NCBI GenBank assembly: GCA_949710005.1
Contig: OX453279.1
Span: 13,628,578-13,692,577 of the forward strand
DNA length: 64,000 nucleotides
Reading direction: 5' to 3'
Origin: Ricordea florida
Lineage: Eukaryota; Cnidaria; Anthozoa; Corallimorpharia; Ricordeidae
The position numbers and the translations under genes were made by a program. The first letter of the stretch is position 1; each line of letters starts with the position of its first letter. This document shows, one piece after another, positions 53,626 to 64,000 of the stretch. The notes under the pieces were generated by a model. It was not told where the DNA came from. It saw only the letters and a program-made list of their open reading frames with translations, and searched no databases.

Positions 53626-55289
53626 TAATTTTTGAAGAAGTCACAATGGTTTTAGGTATCAGCCTAATCCCCATTATTTTATTCGTTATTTCATGTTTGG
53701 TAGTCAATTTGTCACACCTTGTGCAAATTATATGATGAGTATACCGCTGAACACAGTGCTTATAAATTATTTGCCTTCACTTAGCTCTCTTACTGCCACT
53801 GAGAGTGCACCAGAGCGAATAGAATTAAAATTATTTATTGTCCTTACCCGGAATACAGAGTCGATGAGGTATCACGATAAGATTCACTTACCAGAAATTG
53901 AAAATGATCGTAAATCTTTTGCGGGTGAAGTGTTGAAGAATTGATATGAATTGTTGTGTTTACCACGGTGTAAAAACCAGTGATTTTTTTTGTTGTACTT
54001 TCTTAGTCTCTATTGCTTTGTTTGCTTTTTTGTTTATATTCTATTGTTATCATTGCATGAGATTCATTGTAGGAAGAATCTTCTGATTAGGTATTGTCTA
54101 CTGCAGTCATCATTTAATTCATTCCTAGGAAACCAGAATTGAGAACATAATGAATAGTGCATGTACTCTCTTAGTTACATTGGTGCCCCCTGTGGTAGAT
54201 AGAAAATTCCTCTTTCCTCAATAGAGATGCCATATCAACAGAAGTGTGGAATCCAATGTCATAACATTAAAAAAAAAATTTGGCAGGGGGGGAGCGGGAG
54301 GGAAGAATTAAATTGGACAATAAAGGTTTGGTGATAGAGAGTGCCGACTATATAGTAGGTTGTTGTGCTATTTTTAGAACATATAAAAACAGTGTAAGAA
54401 AGAGTTATTTAAATGTTCATATGCTGAAAAAGATGGCTGCACTACATATTGCTTTAAAAAAATTAATGTGAAGTCAACATCAAGTAGTCAACAGTATACA
54501 ACAGAGGAAAGTTAAATTGTGCTGTTACAGAAATAGTCAAAATATCCCTACCCAACCATAGAATAGTATATGATTTTGAAGATATGAAAATTTCAATTCT
54601 AAAAAGAAGAAAAATTTAATAAAAGTATGGTTTTTCATAAAAAAACAGTCATTGCAGCTCGAGTTATTGAAGTTGTCAAAACAAACTATAATGCCAAAAT
54701 GTCAATAGCACAAAACATAACTGTAACCAATGATATACAGTAACAATCAGAAGCACTACTCAGATTTTTGTAATAAGAAATGCTTTATTTTCTAATAAAT
54801 GAGACTACTATTAACAGTATTATACAAACAGTGCTTGTAAAATTTGCAATGTGTTCATTGCCAACTCTACACTGGAAATCTCTTCATAATGGAAATATAA
54901 TGTATTTATTATCTGGAAAATATCAATTTGGTATTTTTTTTATAATATCAATGTACTTAAGATCAAATTGGCCAATTTTAATGTAGCTCGTAATTCTCCC
55001 CACTGACTTAAAACAAATTGATTTGAAGAGAAGAACTGCTCATTTATAGGGAGTGAAAGGGTTTACAATATACCTGTTATCCAAATTTGTTGTGATTTTT
55101 TCAACACATTGTACTACTTTTAAGAGATTCCAACTTGCCTGCATGATTACATGTAGCAGCTGTCTTTGCTGCTTGAAAATGAATAAGTTCATTTAAAAAT
55201 TAAAAGTGTTGGTAAATCCTGGATGTGTTGTCTGCTAAGTCAATAAAAGTCTTTGTTCTTCTGTCAGTCGTTCTTGCAAACGCTTACAC
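53626..55289. other. Helitron 3' non-coding region
   Basis: About 1.7 kb of AT-rich sequence lies between the coding end and the 3' terminus. Small open stretches (for example 53693-53944) have no recognisable domains. A short purine/G run lies at about 54270-54305. I see no gene. Confidence 0.6.
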
Positions 55290-58200
55290 TTACCTATGCC
55301 CTGAAGTCTTTGGAATGGCATTGGCTGAATTAATTACAGCATGTTGTAAAGACCGAACTCTTGATGTTGCATCAAAGGTACATCCAGCTGCTCTTTCTGA
55401 TTTTCCAATGTCTATGACTACTTTATTTAGTGTTTGTCCTTGTGACTTGTGAATAGTCATTGCATAGCTTAATCGAAGTGGCAATTGAAGGCGAGAAAGT
55501 TTCTTGTTATCATCTTCCCATTCAAACCGTTGAGGTGGTACAGGTATAGAAAGGGGGTCATGATCTATGAAGGCTGGACCTCTGTAGTGGGGAAAGTGTA
55601 CAAGTACAGCTATGGGTAAGCATGGTGGTGGTTTATCTGGGTGAAACAGGAGTTCCTGAACTGTGCCAACTGTCCCATTGCACAGTCCAACTTCTTGCCA
55701 AAGGTTAGAAGTGAGCATGACAGTTGCACCTCGAGAAAGGAACACTTCAGACTGCAGTCCTCCTGCATCATCAGCCTTTGCAGCACTGGCTCCTAAACCT
55801 GAGTGAACTGCTGATATTCTTGCAATAGGATTACCAAGTGTGCACAGCTTCTCATAATTGTACCTTGCAACATTTTCCTTATCATAGAACAGTCGTACCG
55901 CATCTTTGAAGTTTTCCATGTTTATGTTTTGTGGTGCTCTTTCTTGAAGTTTGTGCCAGTCTTCTTCTGTTACTCTTCCATCTCTCATCCTCAATAGTAG
56001 TTCTCTAAAGGCCTCTGCCTCAGGGTTATTTCCATTCTGTCGAACATTCTCATTCAATACAATCACATTTTCAAACAGAGTATAAACTGAATATCCCTGT
56101 TGTGCTAACATAGTAGCAGCTAGTGGTGAATAAAGTGGTCTATCTCCTACAGGTGGTAACTGTGCAAAATCACCAAAGAGAATTACTGAATATCCTCCCA
56201 GAGGTGTGTTGAGTTTTCCTGAGGCTTGACGTAGACGCTTGTCAACCCATGCCAAAGTTCTCTGTCCAGGCATTGAGAATTCATCTATAATGAGATAATG
56301 TTTACCCTGTAATCTGAGTTGTAGACGTTGTAAGGCTGCTCCTTGCAAATCTGTTTTGTTTAGAGTGCGTACTGGTAGTTGTAATATAGAGTGAAGAGTG
56401 CTTCCAGAAATGTTGAAACCTGCAATTCCAGTTGTTCCTGTGAGAATACACTGGCCTCCCAGAAGATGAGCCAATGCATTAATTAGAAATGACTTTCCTG
56501 TTCCGGCAGTTCCTGTGATGATCATGTGAAGAGGGTCTGTAGGTACATTTTCATTTAGGCGTGTTTTGTGTTGCTGAACAATGCTGTATGCAAGATTTTG
56601 TCTGTGGTTCAGTGCTGTTAAATCCACAGGTTGCCTTTCCATTTCTTGTATGTTTGCAGCTTCTCTGGCTTCATTTCGTTGTTTTCCTATCCACTTCTCT
56701 GATTCCCGAAGGAGGTCTGGAGGCATATTTCTTGATGGAGCTGTCCAGTCAAAATCAGGTGCATCATCGTTAGCTGTGCTGTTACTGAAGTCTTGGTTAA
56801 ACCTACAAAGCAGCATCCATTCTTCAACTTCCTCTTGCTGTTGGTGCATCATATTCTCATCATCCTCACCATCATTTTCATCCCCATCGTTTTCACTGTT
56901 CCTATTGTGTACCATTGCTTGTTCAAGCTCTTGTGCAAATGTTGGTATACAGTGCTGTCCAGTCTCAGAATTCAGGAAGTTCTTATAGCATTCAATGAAC
57001 ACTTCATCACTTTCCTCAAGACCATTCCAGGCAGAATCTACTGACTGATGCCATGGCTTGTACTTTACAAGCTGAAATTTACAGTACTTACCATAATTCT
57101 TACCAGAAGGATTAGGAGAAAATACTGGAAAGCTTCTGATTATCATCTCCTGTTTTCGTTTTCTTATCTCTCCCTTTGTAATATAAAAATCTGATGCAAA
57201 CTGGAGTAGATTTAGTTGCATAATTCCTGGAACTTGTTCGTGCCACTGAACCCTTGATGCATAATGATCACGGAACGAGGGATCCAAAGCACTGTCACCT
57301 TGGTTTACTTCTTCATCTTGTCCTCCACGTACTCTTCTGCTTCCATCCAGTGAAATGCAGAGAAAGCTGTAAGTACAAGTGTACAAAGGTTTTCCAAGAA
57401 TCATATGGGCTGTTTCCTGAGATCCAGTGTCGCTTTCTCCTGCAACTTGAATCATGGCTCGACGTAAGGCAGATAATGCACTGTCTGTATGGCGTAACTT
57501 ATTGATGGCAGATTGGAGAATCTCTGTTGCCTGTTGAGATCTTGGCTCACCTTTGGTAGCATATTTGGCCATATAGCGAATGCATTGGTCAGTGTCAACA
57601 ACTGCTTGCAAATCCACATTTGCTCTCCAGTTATGAAGCATTAAACGATTGTGTGAGTTGATGCGGTCATCATTCCTCTTGGTGATAAGTGAAGCTCTTA
57701 CTCTTGCGTCCATTATCTGCTGCACTGTCAGTTCATCTTGTCCATCATCATTTCCCTTAACAATTAGCTCAAAGTCAATTCTGGTCTGGTCTGTGCAATC
57801 CTTTGGGTAATTGAATCTGCAATGTGGTTGTTGTCCAGGTAAACAATATGCTGTACTGCACCTGGTGTGACGTTCCACTGAATTAACCAGAGAGTGGTAG
57901 TCATCATTTTCATTTCCAGTTTCATGAATGGGTATGGCAGAAGGATGTGGGTTTGGTACTGCCCAATTTCCATCTGGAAGATCCTCATTCATGGTGGTGA
58001 GAAGCCAGTCTGCATATTGAATAACTCTTGCTTTGGCTTCAATTCCTGCTTCTATAGCTGGTGTGAAGTCATTTACCATTTCTTGATAGTTTGATTCTTC
58101 ACATTGCCTGTCCAATACTTGCTTAAGCTTCCACCCTTGAGCAGCTTTCTTTACAAGTTCACAGAGTCCTGGGTCATTCTTAAGCTTTGCACAACCATGT

Positions 58201-59021
58201 GCATGAATACTTCCCCGAGCTTGCCATTCATAACGAATCCATTTCCATTCAGCATACAAAACTTGATCCAACCAATGTTTATTAAATTCTTCAAGTCTTG
58301 CTACGAAGTGGGAGTCTGTGATATGTGGATGGTTTATGACAGCTTTTATCCGTATAGTAGGTGTTGCATTGTTTGGTTCCTCCAGCAGTCTATGAAGATC
58401 AGGCCAGTAATTGTCAGCTGCACTAAATGTGAAGAAAAATGTTGGTACTCCCTTCTGTTCTATAAGAGCTTTAAGTTCCAAATAGCGTTGATACCAGTAT
58501 TGTCTTGTTCCTTGAATCTTTGCCACATAACGCTGAACTCTGTTCATGAGTTGCAGTGCAGACATCTGTCCAACCATTTCTTGCAGTTCTTCTGTGGTAA
58601 GGTTAGCATCATGAGGGTTCTGAGTGAGGTAAACCCTAGCTTGTGACAACAGCTGATGTCTCTGCTTCATGTTCAGTGCCCAGTATGGAAACCTTGGATG
58701 GGATGCGAATCTCCATACAAACTGCCCTGTTGACAAATGTTCTGCATACCTGATAAGGTGTTTAAAACCCTCAGTTAATGTTACCTCCCTTAATCTTCTC
58801 TTGTTTGTGGGGTCTCCTCGTCCATGTGGAAACAGTGTGGGGAAGGCCATTGTAGCCAGTCCTTCTGTCTGAAATTCATTGATGGGATCTCCTTCATTAG
58901 ATGGCCAGTCCAGTGGGTCTTCACCATTAATAAAGGCACGAATAGCGTCTTGTTCCTGTTGCTGAACCTGTTGAAAAGGAAGGTAAGAACTGCTTTCCTG
59001 TTCACTACTATTTGCTTCATT
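55290..59021 (-). pseudogene. Helitron Rep-helicase
   Basis: This is the rolling-circle replication initiator fused to a helicase. The Rep part has the HUH motif in RGSIHAHGCAK (His codons 58203-58205 and 58197-58199) and two tyrosines in RYMAKYATKGE (57573-57575 and 57561-57563). The helicase part has Walker A GTAGTGKS (56490-56513), the DEFSM Walker B, GDFAQLPPV and the late TIHKSQGQTL block, as in Pif1-like enzymes. The domains look complete. The frame is open from 59021, with Met at 58850 the first methionine of the long block. Upstream it is cut off only by a TAG at 59022-59024, so the normal product would be longer. Confidence 0.92.
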
Positions 59022-60266
59022 CTAAGGAAGTCCCTGTTCAGATAATTCTTGTCTCTGCTGTTCTTCTTCTGTCTCTTGGACATGAACTGAAGGCAAATTT
59101 GTCGGAACTCCATCACGTGGTAGGCACTCAATAGCTTCATGGTTGATTTCAATGTCTGAGTAGTAGGGATTGTTGTCCTTTAGCCATGCCAGTGCTTGCA
59201 TCACCTTGTGTCTTCTAACTCTGCAGTCCCTGCTGCTGTTGTCTGCACCATGTCGCCTTATCACAAGGAAGGGAAGTTCTTCTACATTGCGTGGCAGTCT
59301 TGTGATGAATCCTTGAATGTCCTGAGGAAGGTTCAACACATGTCCTTTGTAGCCATGCTGTCCTCCATGTTTACGATAAATACACATTATTGGGCAAGCT
59401 CTAGCGATAAGCATCTCCTCTATATCTGTAAGATTCTGTAATTCATCTGGTACTGTTCCCGGATCCATGTCATTCTCCGCTGAAAACAGTTTGGTAGTTT
59501 CTTTATCCCTCTTACATCTTAGGCACTGGTATGTCTGAAGAGTAAGTCCTTGTACAGTTGGCCATGTTTCTTTACATGTTAGACACTGTCTGTGTTCCAA
59601 GCTGTTGATGTTGTTGTGGAAAGCTGCCATGCTACTTTGAACCCATTGTTGCCGGTGCAGTCGCTGTTCCGAATTCATCCATCCATGTGTAAGATATTCC
59701 TCTCTAGTCTGTTCCTCGTGTTGTCTGTTTAACTGTACTTCCTGTCTACGTGCAGTGCTGGATTGTCGCGACGTCTCGAGTCTCGAAGATCTTTCCTCGT
59801 CGGTTTCCATCTCTAAAGCGCGATTTGTGTTTAATCTAAGATTATTCAATCTACTGTTACGTTCACTCTGTGATTCTAATTGTAATCTCATTTCGCTATA
59901 AGTACTAAGTGACTGTAATCTTTCAAGTCGTTCTTGATGTGTTTCTGTTCCCCTTATCCTGGCAGTATTTTCACGTAAAATCGTTAATCTGTTTTGCCGT
60001 TCGTCTTCTGATTCTGTCTGTATTCTGTTAGAAGTATTTTCGCGTAAAATTCTTAATCTGTTTTGCCGCTCGTCTTGTGATTCAGTCTGAATTCTGTTAG
60101 CAGTATTTTCGCGTACAATCCTTAATCTGTTACGTCGTTCCTCCTCTGATTCTGTCTGTATTCTGTTAGCAGTATTTTCACGTAAAATCCTTAATCTGTT
60201 TTGCCGTTCCTCCTCTGTCTGTATTCTGTCTGTACTCTGTCTGTATTCTGTTGGCAGTATTTTCAC
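59022..60266 (-). pseudogene. Helitron N-terminal region with Cys-rich and DUF6570-like domain
   Basis: After several 23-residue repeats and a Gln/Glu/Arg-rich linker, this part has a zinc-binding-like segment (CLTCKETW...YQCLRCKRD). A domain with IARACPIMCIYRKHGGQ, YKGHVLNLPQDI and FLVIRRHGAD follows, which commonly lies before Rep in Helitron proteins. It ends GLP then TAG at 59022-59024, and the Rep frame continues in phase beyond that stop. Upstream it overlaps the first part in a different frame. Confidence 0.85.
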
Positions 60267-60560
60267 TTAAAATCCTTAATCTGTTTCGCCGTTCGTCTTC
60301 TGATTCTGTCTGTATTCTGTTGGAAGTATTTTCGCGTAAAATTCTTAATCTGTTTTGCCGCTCGTCTTGTGATTCTGTCTGTATTCTGTTAGCAGCATTT
60401 TCGCGTAAAATCCTTAATCTGTTTTGCCGTTCCTCCTCTGATTCTGTATGTATTCTGTTAGAAGTATTTTCGCGTAAGATCCGTAACCTGTTCTGGCGTT
60501 CGTCTTCCGATTCTGTTTGTAGTCTGTTAGAAATATTTCCCCGCAATCTATCCAATCGTT
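59930..60560 (-). repeat. 69-bp tandem repeats encoding a 23-residue helical unit
   Basis: About nine units encode variants of NTANRIQTESEEERQNRL plus RILRE. The units are alternately acidic and basic and should form a long helix. A shorter 10-base slippage region (ctgtctgtattctgtctgta) at about 60215-60255 sits where the reading frame shifts. Confidence 0.8.
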
Positions 60561-61041
60561 GAAATCGTTCGTATTCAGTTTCTGTCCTAAGTCGTTCTGC
60601 TGAATTTTGTCTGAGTATTTGTAGTCGCTGTTGTCGCTGTTCGTTAGTTTCGTTATGCAATCGTTCTGTCATGCTTTGTCTACCTAAAGCAAGTCTTCGT
60701 TGTCTATCACTAACACACTCAGTTTCAAACATACCTTGGTTGTATTGCCGGTGGTAATCAAGTCTCCTGCTCCTTTCTTCCGCTGATTCCTGATGTCTCC
60801 TTTGCCTTCTTTGAGCAAGCAGTTGTTGTCTTTGCTCCGATGTCTGTTGTTGTCGTCGTTGCCGTGTTCTCTCTCTATCGGCTTCGAGTCGCGCTTGTCG
60901 TTGTGCTGATGTTTCGGCGCTCAAACGCGCTTGGCGACGATCTCTCGCTGCTTGGTTTATTCTCTGTCGGCGATCCTCTTGTTGAGATATACTTGCAGGA
61001 CGAGTGAAATCGGTTTCGGCAAAATTTTGCATAATTTTCAA
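60178..61041 (-). pseudogene. Helitron N-terminal coiled-coil part
   Basis: It starts at an ATG near 61041 or, more likely, at MQNFAETDF a few codons in (61035). It encodes about 280 residues that are almost wholly Arg/Gln/Glu-rich helix (ARDRRQARLSAETSAQRQAR and relatives), then repeats of the 23-residue unit. It leaves the common frame within the short tctgtctgtattctg repeats at about 60215-60255, which explains the frameshift as replication slippage. It is presumably an oligomerisation arm; no catalytic motif. Confidence 0.75.
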
Positions 61042-61059
61042 GAGAGTAATCAGTTACAC

Positions 61060-61435
61060 TCCGGTCTTCAATAAGTGAATATTGAAATACGCCATAACGA
61101 GGCACGTAACCAGTATTTATAACCTCTGGTATGAAACCGGTTCTAACCGGTTCAAACCGGTACCAAATGCGTCTTGTTGCTAGGTAACCAGTAATATCAG
61201 TCGCTGTGCGCAAGCGCGATAACCCTGTTGCCAGGTTACCAGTAAATAGAGACACGTGACCGCGAACGGACACCTTTAAAATATAGTTATATATATATAT
61301 ATATATATAAATATATATACATATATAAAAACTCTCGGCTCGATTTACTCGCGCTTGCGAGCCACGTGGTCTGACCGGAAACGACACGATTAGTAACCTC
61401 GCTACGCTCGGCCTTCGGAAACGCTTCGCGAGGAA
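61060..61435. promoter_or_regulatory. Helitron 5' region
   Basis: This GC-richer stretch lies between the coding start and the 5' terminus. It has three close copies of aaccggt (61131-61163), three of gtaaccagta or its variants (61107-61245), a (TA)n tract at about 61281-61318 and the terminal GCTTCGCGAGG. It is a likely promoter and 5' end, but no defined site can be proven. Confidence 0.5.
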
Positions 61436-64000
61436 TAAATAGATAAACTCACTTCACAGGTATATAAATAGGCCAATCAGGTTAACCGAACAGCCAAATA
61501 GGGAGATACATAGTCTAATCAGGTAAATACATAGACTAATTAAATATGCTTATATGCTAATCAAGTACTTACATAAGTTAATGAGGTAGAGTTATCAGGC
61601 ATTCAGGTAAGTAGATAGGCCAATAAGGCAAATACATAGGCTAATCAGATATATAAATAGGCGATTTAAATAAAACCCAGCAGGCAATTAGGTAAGTAGA
61701 TGGGCAGGTTAAGCAAAGATATAGGCTAATTAGATATATAGGTAAACTAAATAGGAACGTATGTAGTCTAATCGAGTAAAAAAAACCGAGCTAAACAGGT
61801 ATTTAAATAGGCCAATCACATAAATGCAACAGCCAAATAGGGCGATACATAGGATTATTAGGAAAATACATAGACTTATCATATGAGCACATATGCTAAT
61901 CAAGTACAAACATAGGTTAATCAGGTAAAGTTATTAGGCAACCAGGTAAACAGATAGAAAATTTATGCAAATACATAGGGTAGTCAGATAAATAGATAAG
62001 CTAATTAGGTAAATATATAGGCTAATCAGCTAGATAGACAGCCTTGTTAGGCAAAGGCATAGGCTAATGATATAAATAGATAAACTAATGAGATAAATAT
62101 ATAATCTAATCAGGTGAATAGTTAGTCTAAACAGGTATATAAATAGGACAATCAGGTAAAATAGATCGGCCAATCATTCAAATACATCGGCCAAGCAGGA
62201 AAATTTCAGAGTATTAATGAGTGGACAGGTTAATCAGGTAAGTACAGAGGAACATCACGTTACTAAATACAATATTCAGGTAAAATACAAGGGCTTATTA
62301 GGTCGATACATAGGCTAATGAGGTCAATATACAGGCTAATCAGGTAAGCATACCCTCTGATCAAGTAAAAACATAGGCTAATCAGGTAAACACATCTTCT
62401 AATCAATGCCATCACGGGCCAGATAGGTAAACCCAGCACTCGATCAGGTAAATAGATAGGCTAGTTAGCCAAATACATAGGCTAATCAGATAAATAGATG
62501 AACTAATTAGGTAATTACATTGGCTAACCAGGCAAATAGGTCAGCTTATCAGGTAAATAAATAGGCTAACCAGGTTAAATACATAGGCATATCACGTAAA
62601 TCCATCAGCCAATCAAGTAGATACATAGGCTAGTCAGGTAAGTACATTGCCTAATCAGCTACATATATAGGCCAATCAGGCTTATCCATCATCCGATCAG
62701 GTGGATACATAGGCTAGTCAGCTTAATACATCTGGCAAGCAGGAAAATAGATCGGCCAATCATTCAAATACATCGGTCAAGCAGCAACATTTTAGAGTAT
62801 TAGTGAGTAGACATGTTAATCAGGTAAGTACAGAGAAACATCATGTTACTATATACAATACAAAGGCTTATCAGGTCAATACATCGGCTAATTAGGTAAG
62901 CATATTTTCTGATCAAGTAAAAACATAGGCTAATCAGGTAAAAACATCTGCTATTCAATGCCATCATAAGCCAGTCAGGGAAATCCAGCAGGCAATAAGG
63001 TAAATAGATAGGCTTACTAGCCAAATACATAGGCTAATCAGATAAATAGATGAACTAATTAGGTAAATATATAGGTTAGTCAGGTAAATAGATAGGCTAA
63101 TCAAGTATATCAATAAGCCAATCAGCTACATCCATAAGCCAATCAGGTAGATACGTAGGCTAATCAGGTAAGCATATCTGCTAATCATGTAAATAAATAG
63201 GCTAACGAGGTAACCACATCAGGAAATCAGGTAAATGGACAGGCTAATAAAGCAAATACATAGTCTTATCAGATATATAGATAAACTAATTAGAAAAATA
63301 TATAAGGTGTATAGGTAAATAGATGGGCTAGACATGTATATAAATGGGCCAATCAGATGAACCCAACAGCCAAATAGATAGGTACATAGGCTAATCAGGT
63401 AAATACATAGTTTAATCAAATAAGCATATATGCTAATCAAGTACATACATAGGCTAACTAGATAAACACATCGGGAAATTAGAAGATATAGATAGGGTAA
63501 TTACGCAAATACATAGGCTAATTAGTTTAATAGATAAACTAATTAGAGAAATATATAGTCTAATCAATTACACAGTTAGGACTCTCGGGTATATAATAGA
63601 GCTATTCAGGTAAATAGATAGGGTAATTAATAATAAATTGGGTAATTAGATAGGGTAAATAGATAGGGTAATTAGTCAAAGACATAGGCTAATTAAATAA
63701 CTAGATAGACATAGGCTAATTAAATAACTAGATAGCTAATTAGATAAATATGTAATCTAATCATTTAAGAAGATAGGCTAAATAGGTATAGAAATGGGCC
63801 AATCAGATAAACCCAACAGCCAAATAGGTAGATGCATAAGCTAAAAAGGCAAATAGATACACTTACGAAGTTAGAATATATCCTACTCAACTGCAAACAT
63901 GGGTTAATCAGGTAAAGTTATCAGGCATTCAGGTAAATAGGTAGGCCAATTAGATAAATGTTTAGGCTATTTAGTTCAATAGATAAAGTAATTAGGTAAA
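61436..64000. repeat. AT-rich minisatellite array, fifth block
   Basis: The array resumes in register after the Helitron and parallels 29950-32510 variant by variant. It runs off the window end. No gene. Confidence 0.9.

Larger units (their letters stand above)
53592..61435 (-). mobile_element. Helitron, about 7.8 kb, coding on the minus strand
   Basis: The element carries a Rep (HUH) plus Pif1-type helicase gene, the Helitron hallmark. The paralogous array at 29886-29915 shows the uninterrupted site (tatttaga/taaatagat). On the coding strand the 3' end reads ...tatttCTAG followed by T. An 11-bp inverted repeat, CCTCGCGAAGC, occurs at 53615-53625 and in reverse at 61423-61433: at the very 5' end but about 23 bases in from the 3' end. 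This asymmetric placement is as described for Helitron2/Helentron-type ends. No endonuclease domain was seen. Confidence 0.85.

Noticed and set aside
53693-53944. 83-residue frame near the Helitron 3' end
   Set aside because: No recognisable domain or repeat support. It lies in the non-coding tail of the element.
56561-58646. Several plus-strand frames opposite the Helitron Rep-helicase
   Set aside because: All are antisense to the motif-bearing gene, Cys/Phe/Leu rich, and lack domains.
2305-59024. Reassigned TAG codon, suggested by in-frame TAGs in gag, polymerase, RT, the DIRS remnant and the Helitron
   Set aside because: TAA (21207) and TGA (2759, 19703, 21279) also interrupt the same kinds of genes, so ordinary decay explains them.

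Overview
This is a eukaryotic, almost certainly metazoan (invertebrate) chromosomal window. It contains no cellular gene that I recognise; everything legible is mobile DNA or satellite. No feature identifies the species. The element classes (a protein-primed-PolB Polinton, a short-LTR Ty3/Gypsy element, a DIRS-like remnant and a Helitron) and the AT-rich satellites fit a marine invertebrate, but that is inference.

Layout. An AT-rich minisatellite with a ~20-21 bp monomer and a looser ~0.35-0.4 kb higher-order period is the matrix (1-1043, 24806-32820, 40791-42714, 47121-53591, 61436-64000). A Ty3/Gypsy LTR retrotransposon (1044-24805) is inserted in the first block and carries in its pol region a 16.9 kb Polinton/Maverick (3202-20090). 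Both insertions have short target-site duplications. From 32821 to 47120 lies a pair of large duplicons. Each has a ~233 bp satellite, a short single-copy-like stretch and a ~1 kb segment; only the first copy holds a 2.4 kb segment with DIRS-type reverse transcriptase/RNase H remains. A Helitron (about 53592-61435) interrupts the last array. The array blocks on either side of 32.8-48 kb are themselves paralogous, so the window contains its own empty site for both the Gypsy and the Helitron insertion.

The Polinton. Recognisable core genes are a protein-primed DNA polymerase B with an N-terminal SAP region, a DDE integrase, an FtsK/HerA-type packaging ATPase and a double-jelly-roll type major capsid protein. 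Around these sit at least nine small membrane proteins, a zinc-ribbon protein, a candidate ssDNA-binding protein and two accessory genes: a stand-alone SLOG (YspA/DUF2493-like) protein and a tandem 18-residue zinc-repeat protein. The two terminal repeats end exactly on the start codons of the two outermost genes, so both are presumably driven from the terminal repeat, and both genes end at related hairpins. Two pairs of genes share duplicated leader sequences with hairpins. Polymerase, integrase and the zinc-repeat gene are broken, while most virion-type genes are open, although the terminal repeats differ at only one position that I could find.

The Gypsy, DIRS and Helitron coding regions are all pseudogenes with stops and frameshifts. 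I describe the breaks but do not reconstruct the proteins. Repeat lengths and copy comparisons were made by eye.
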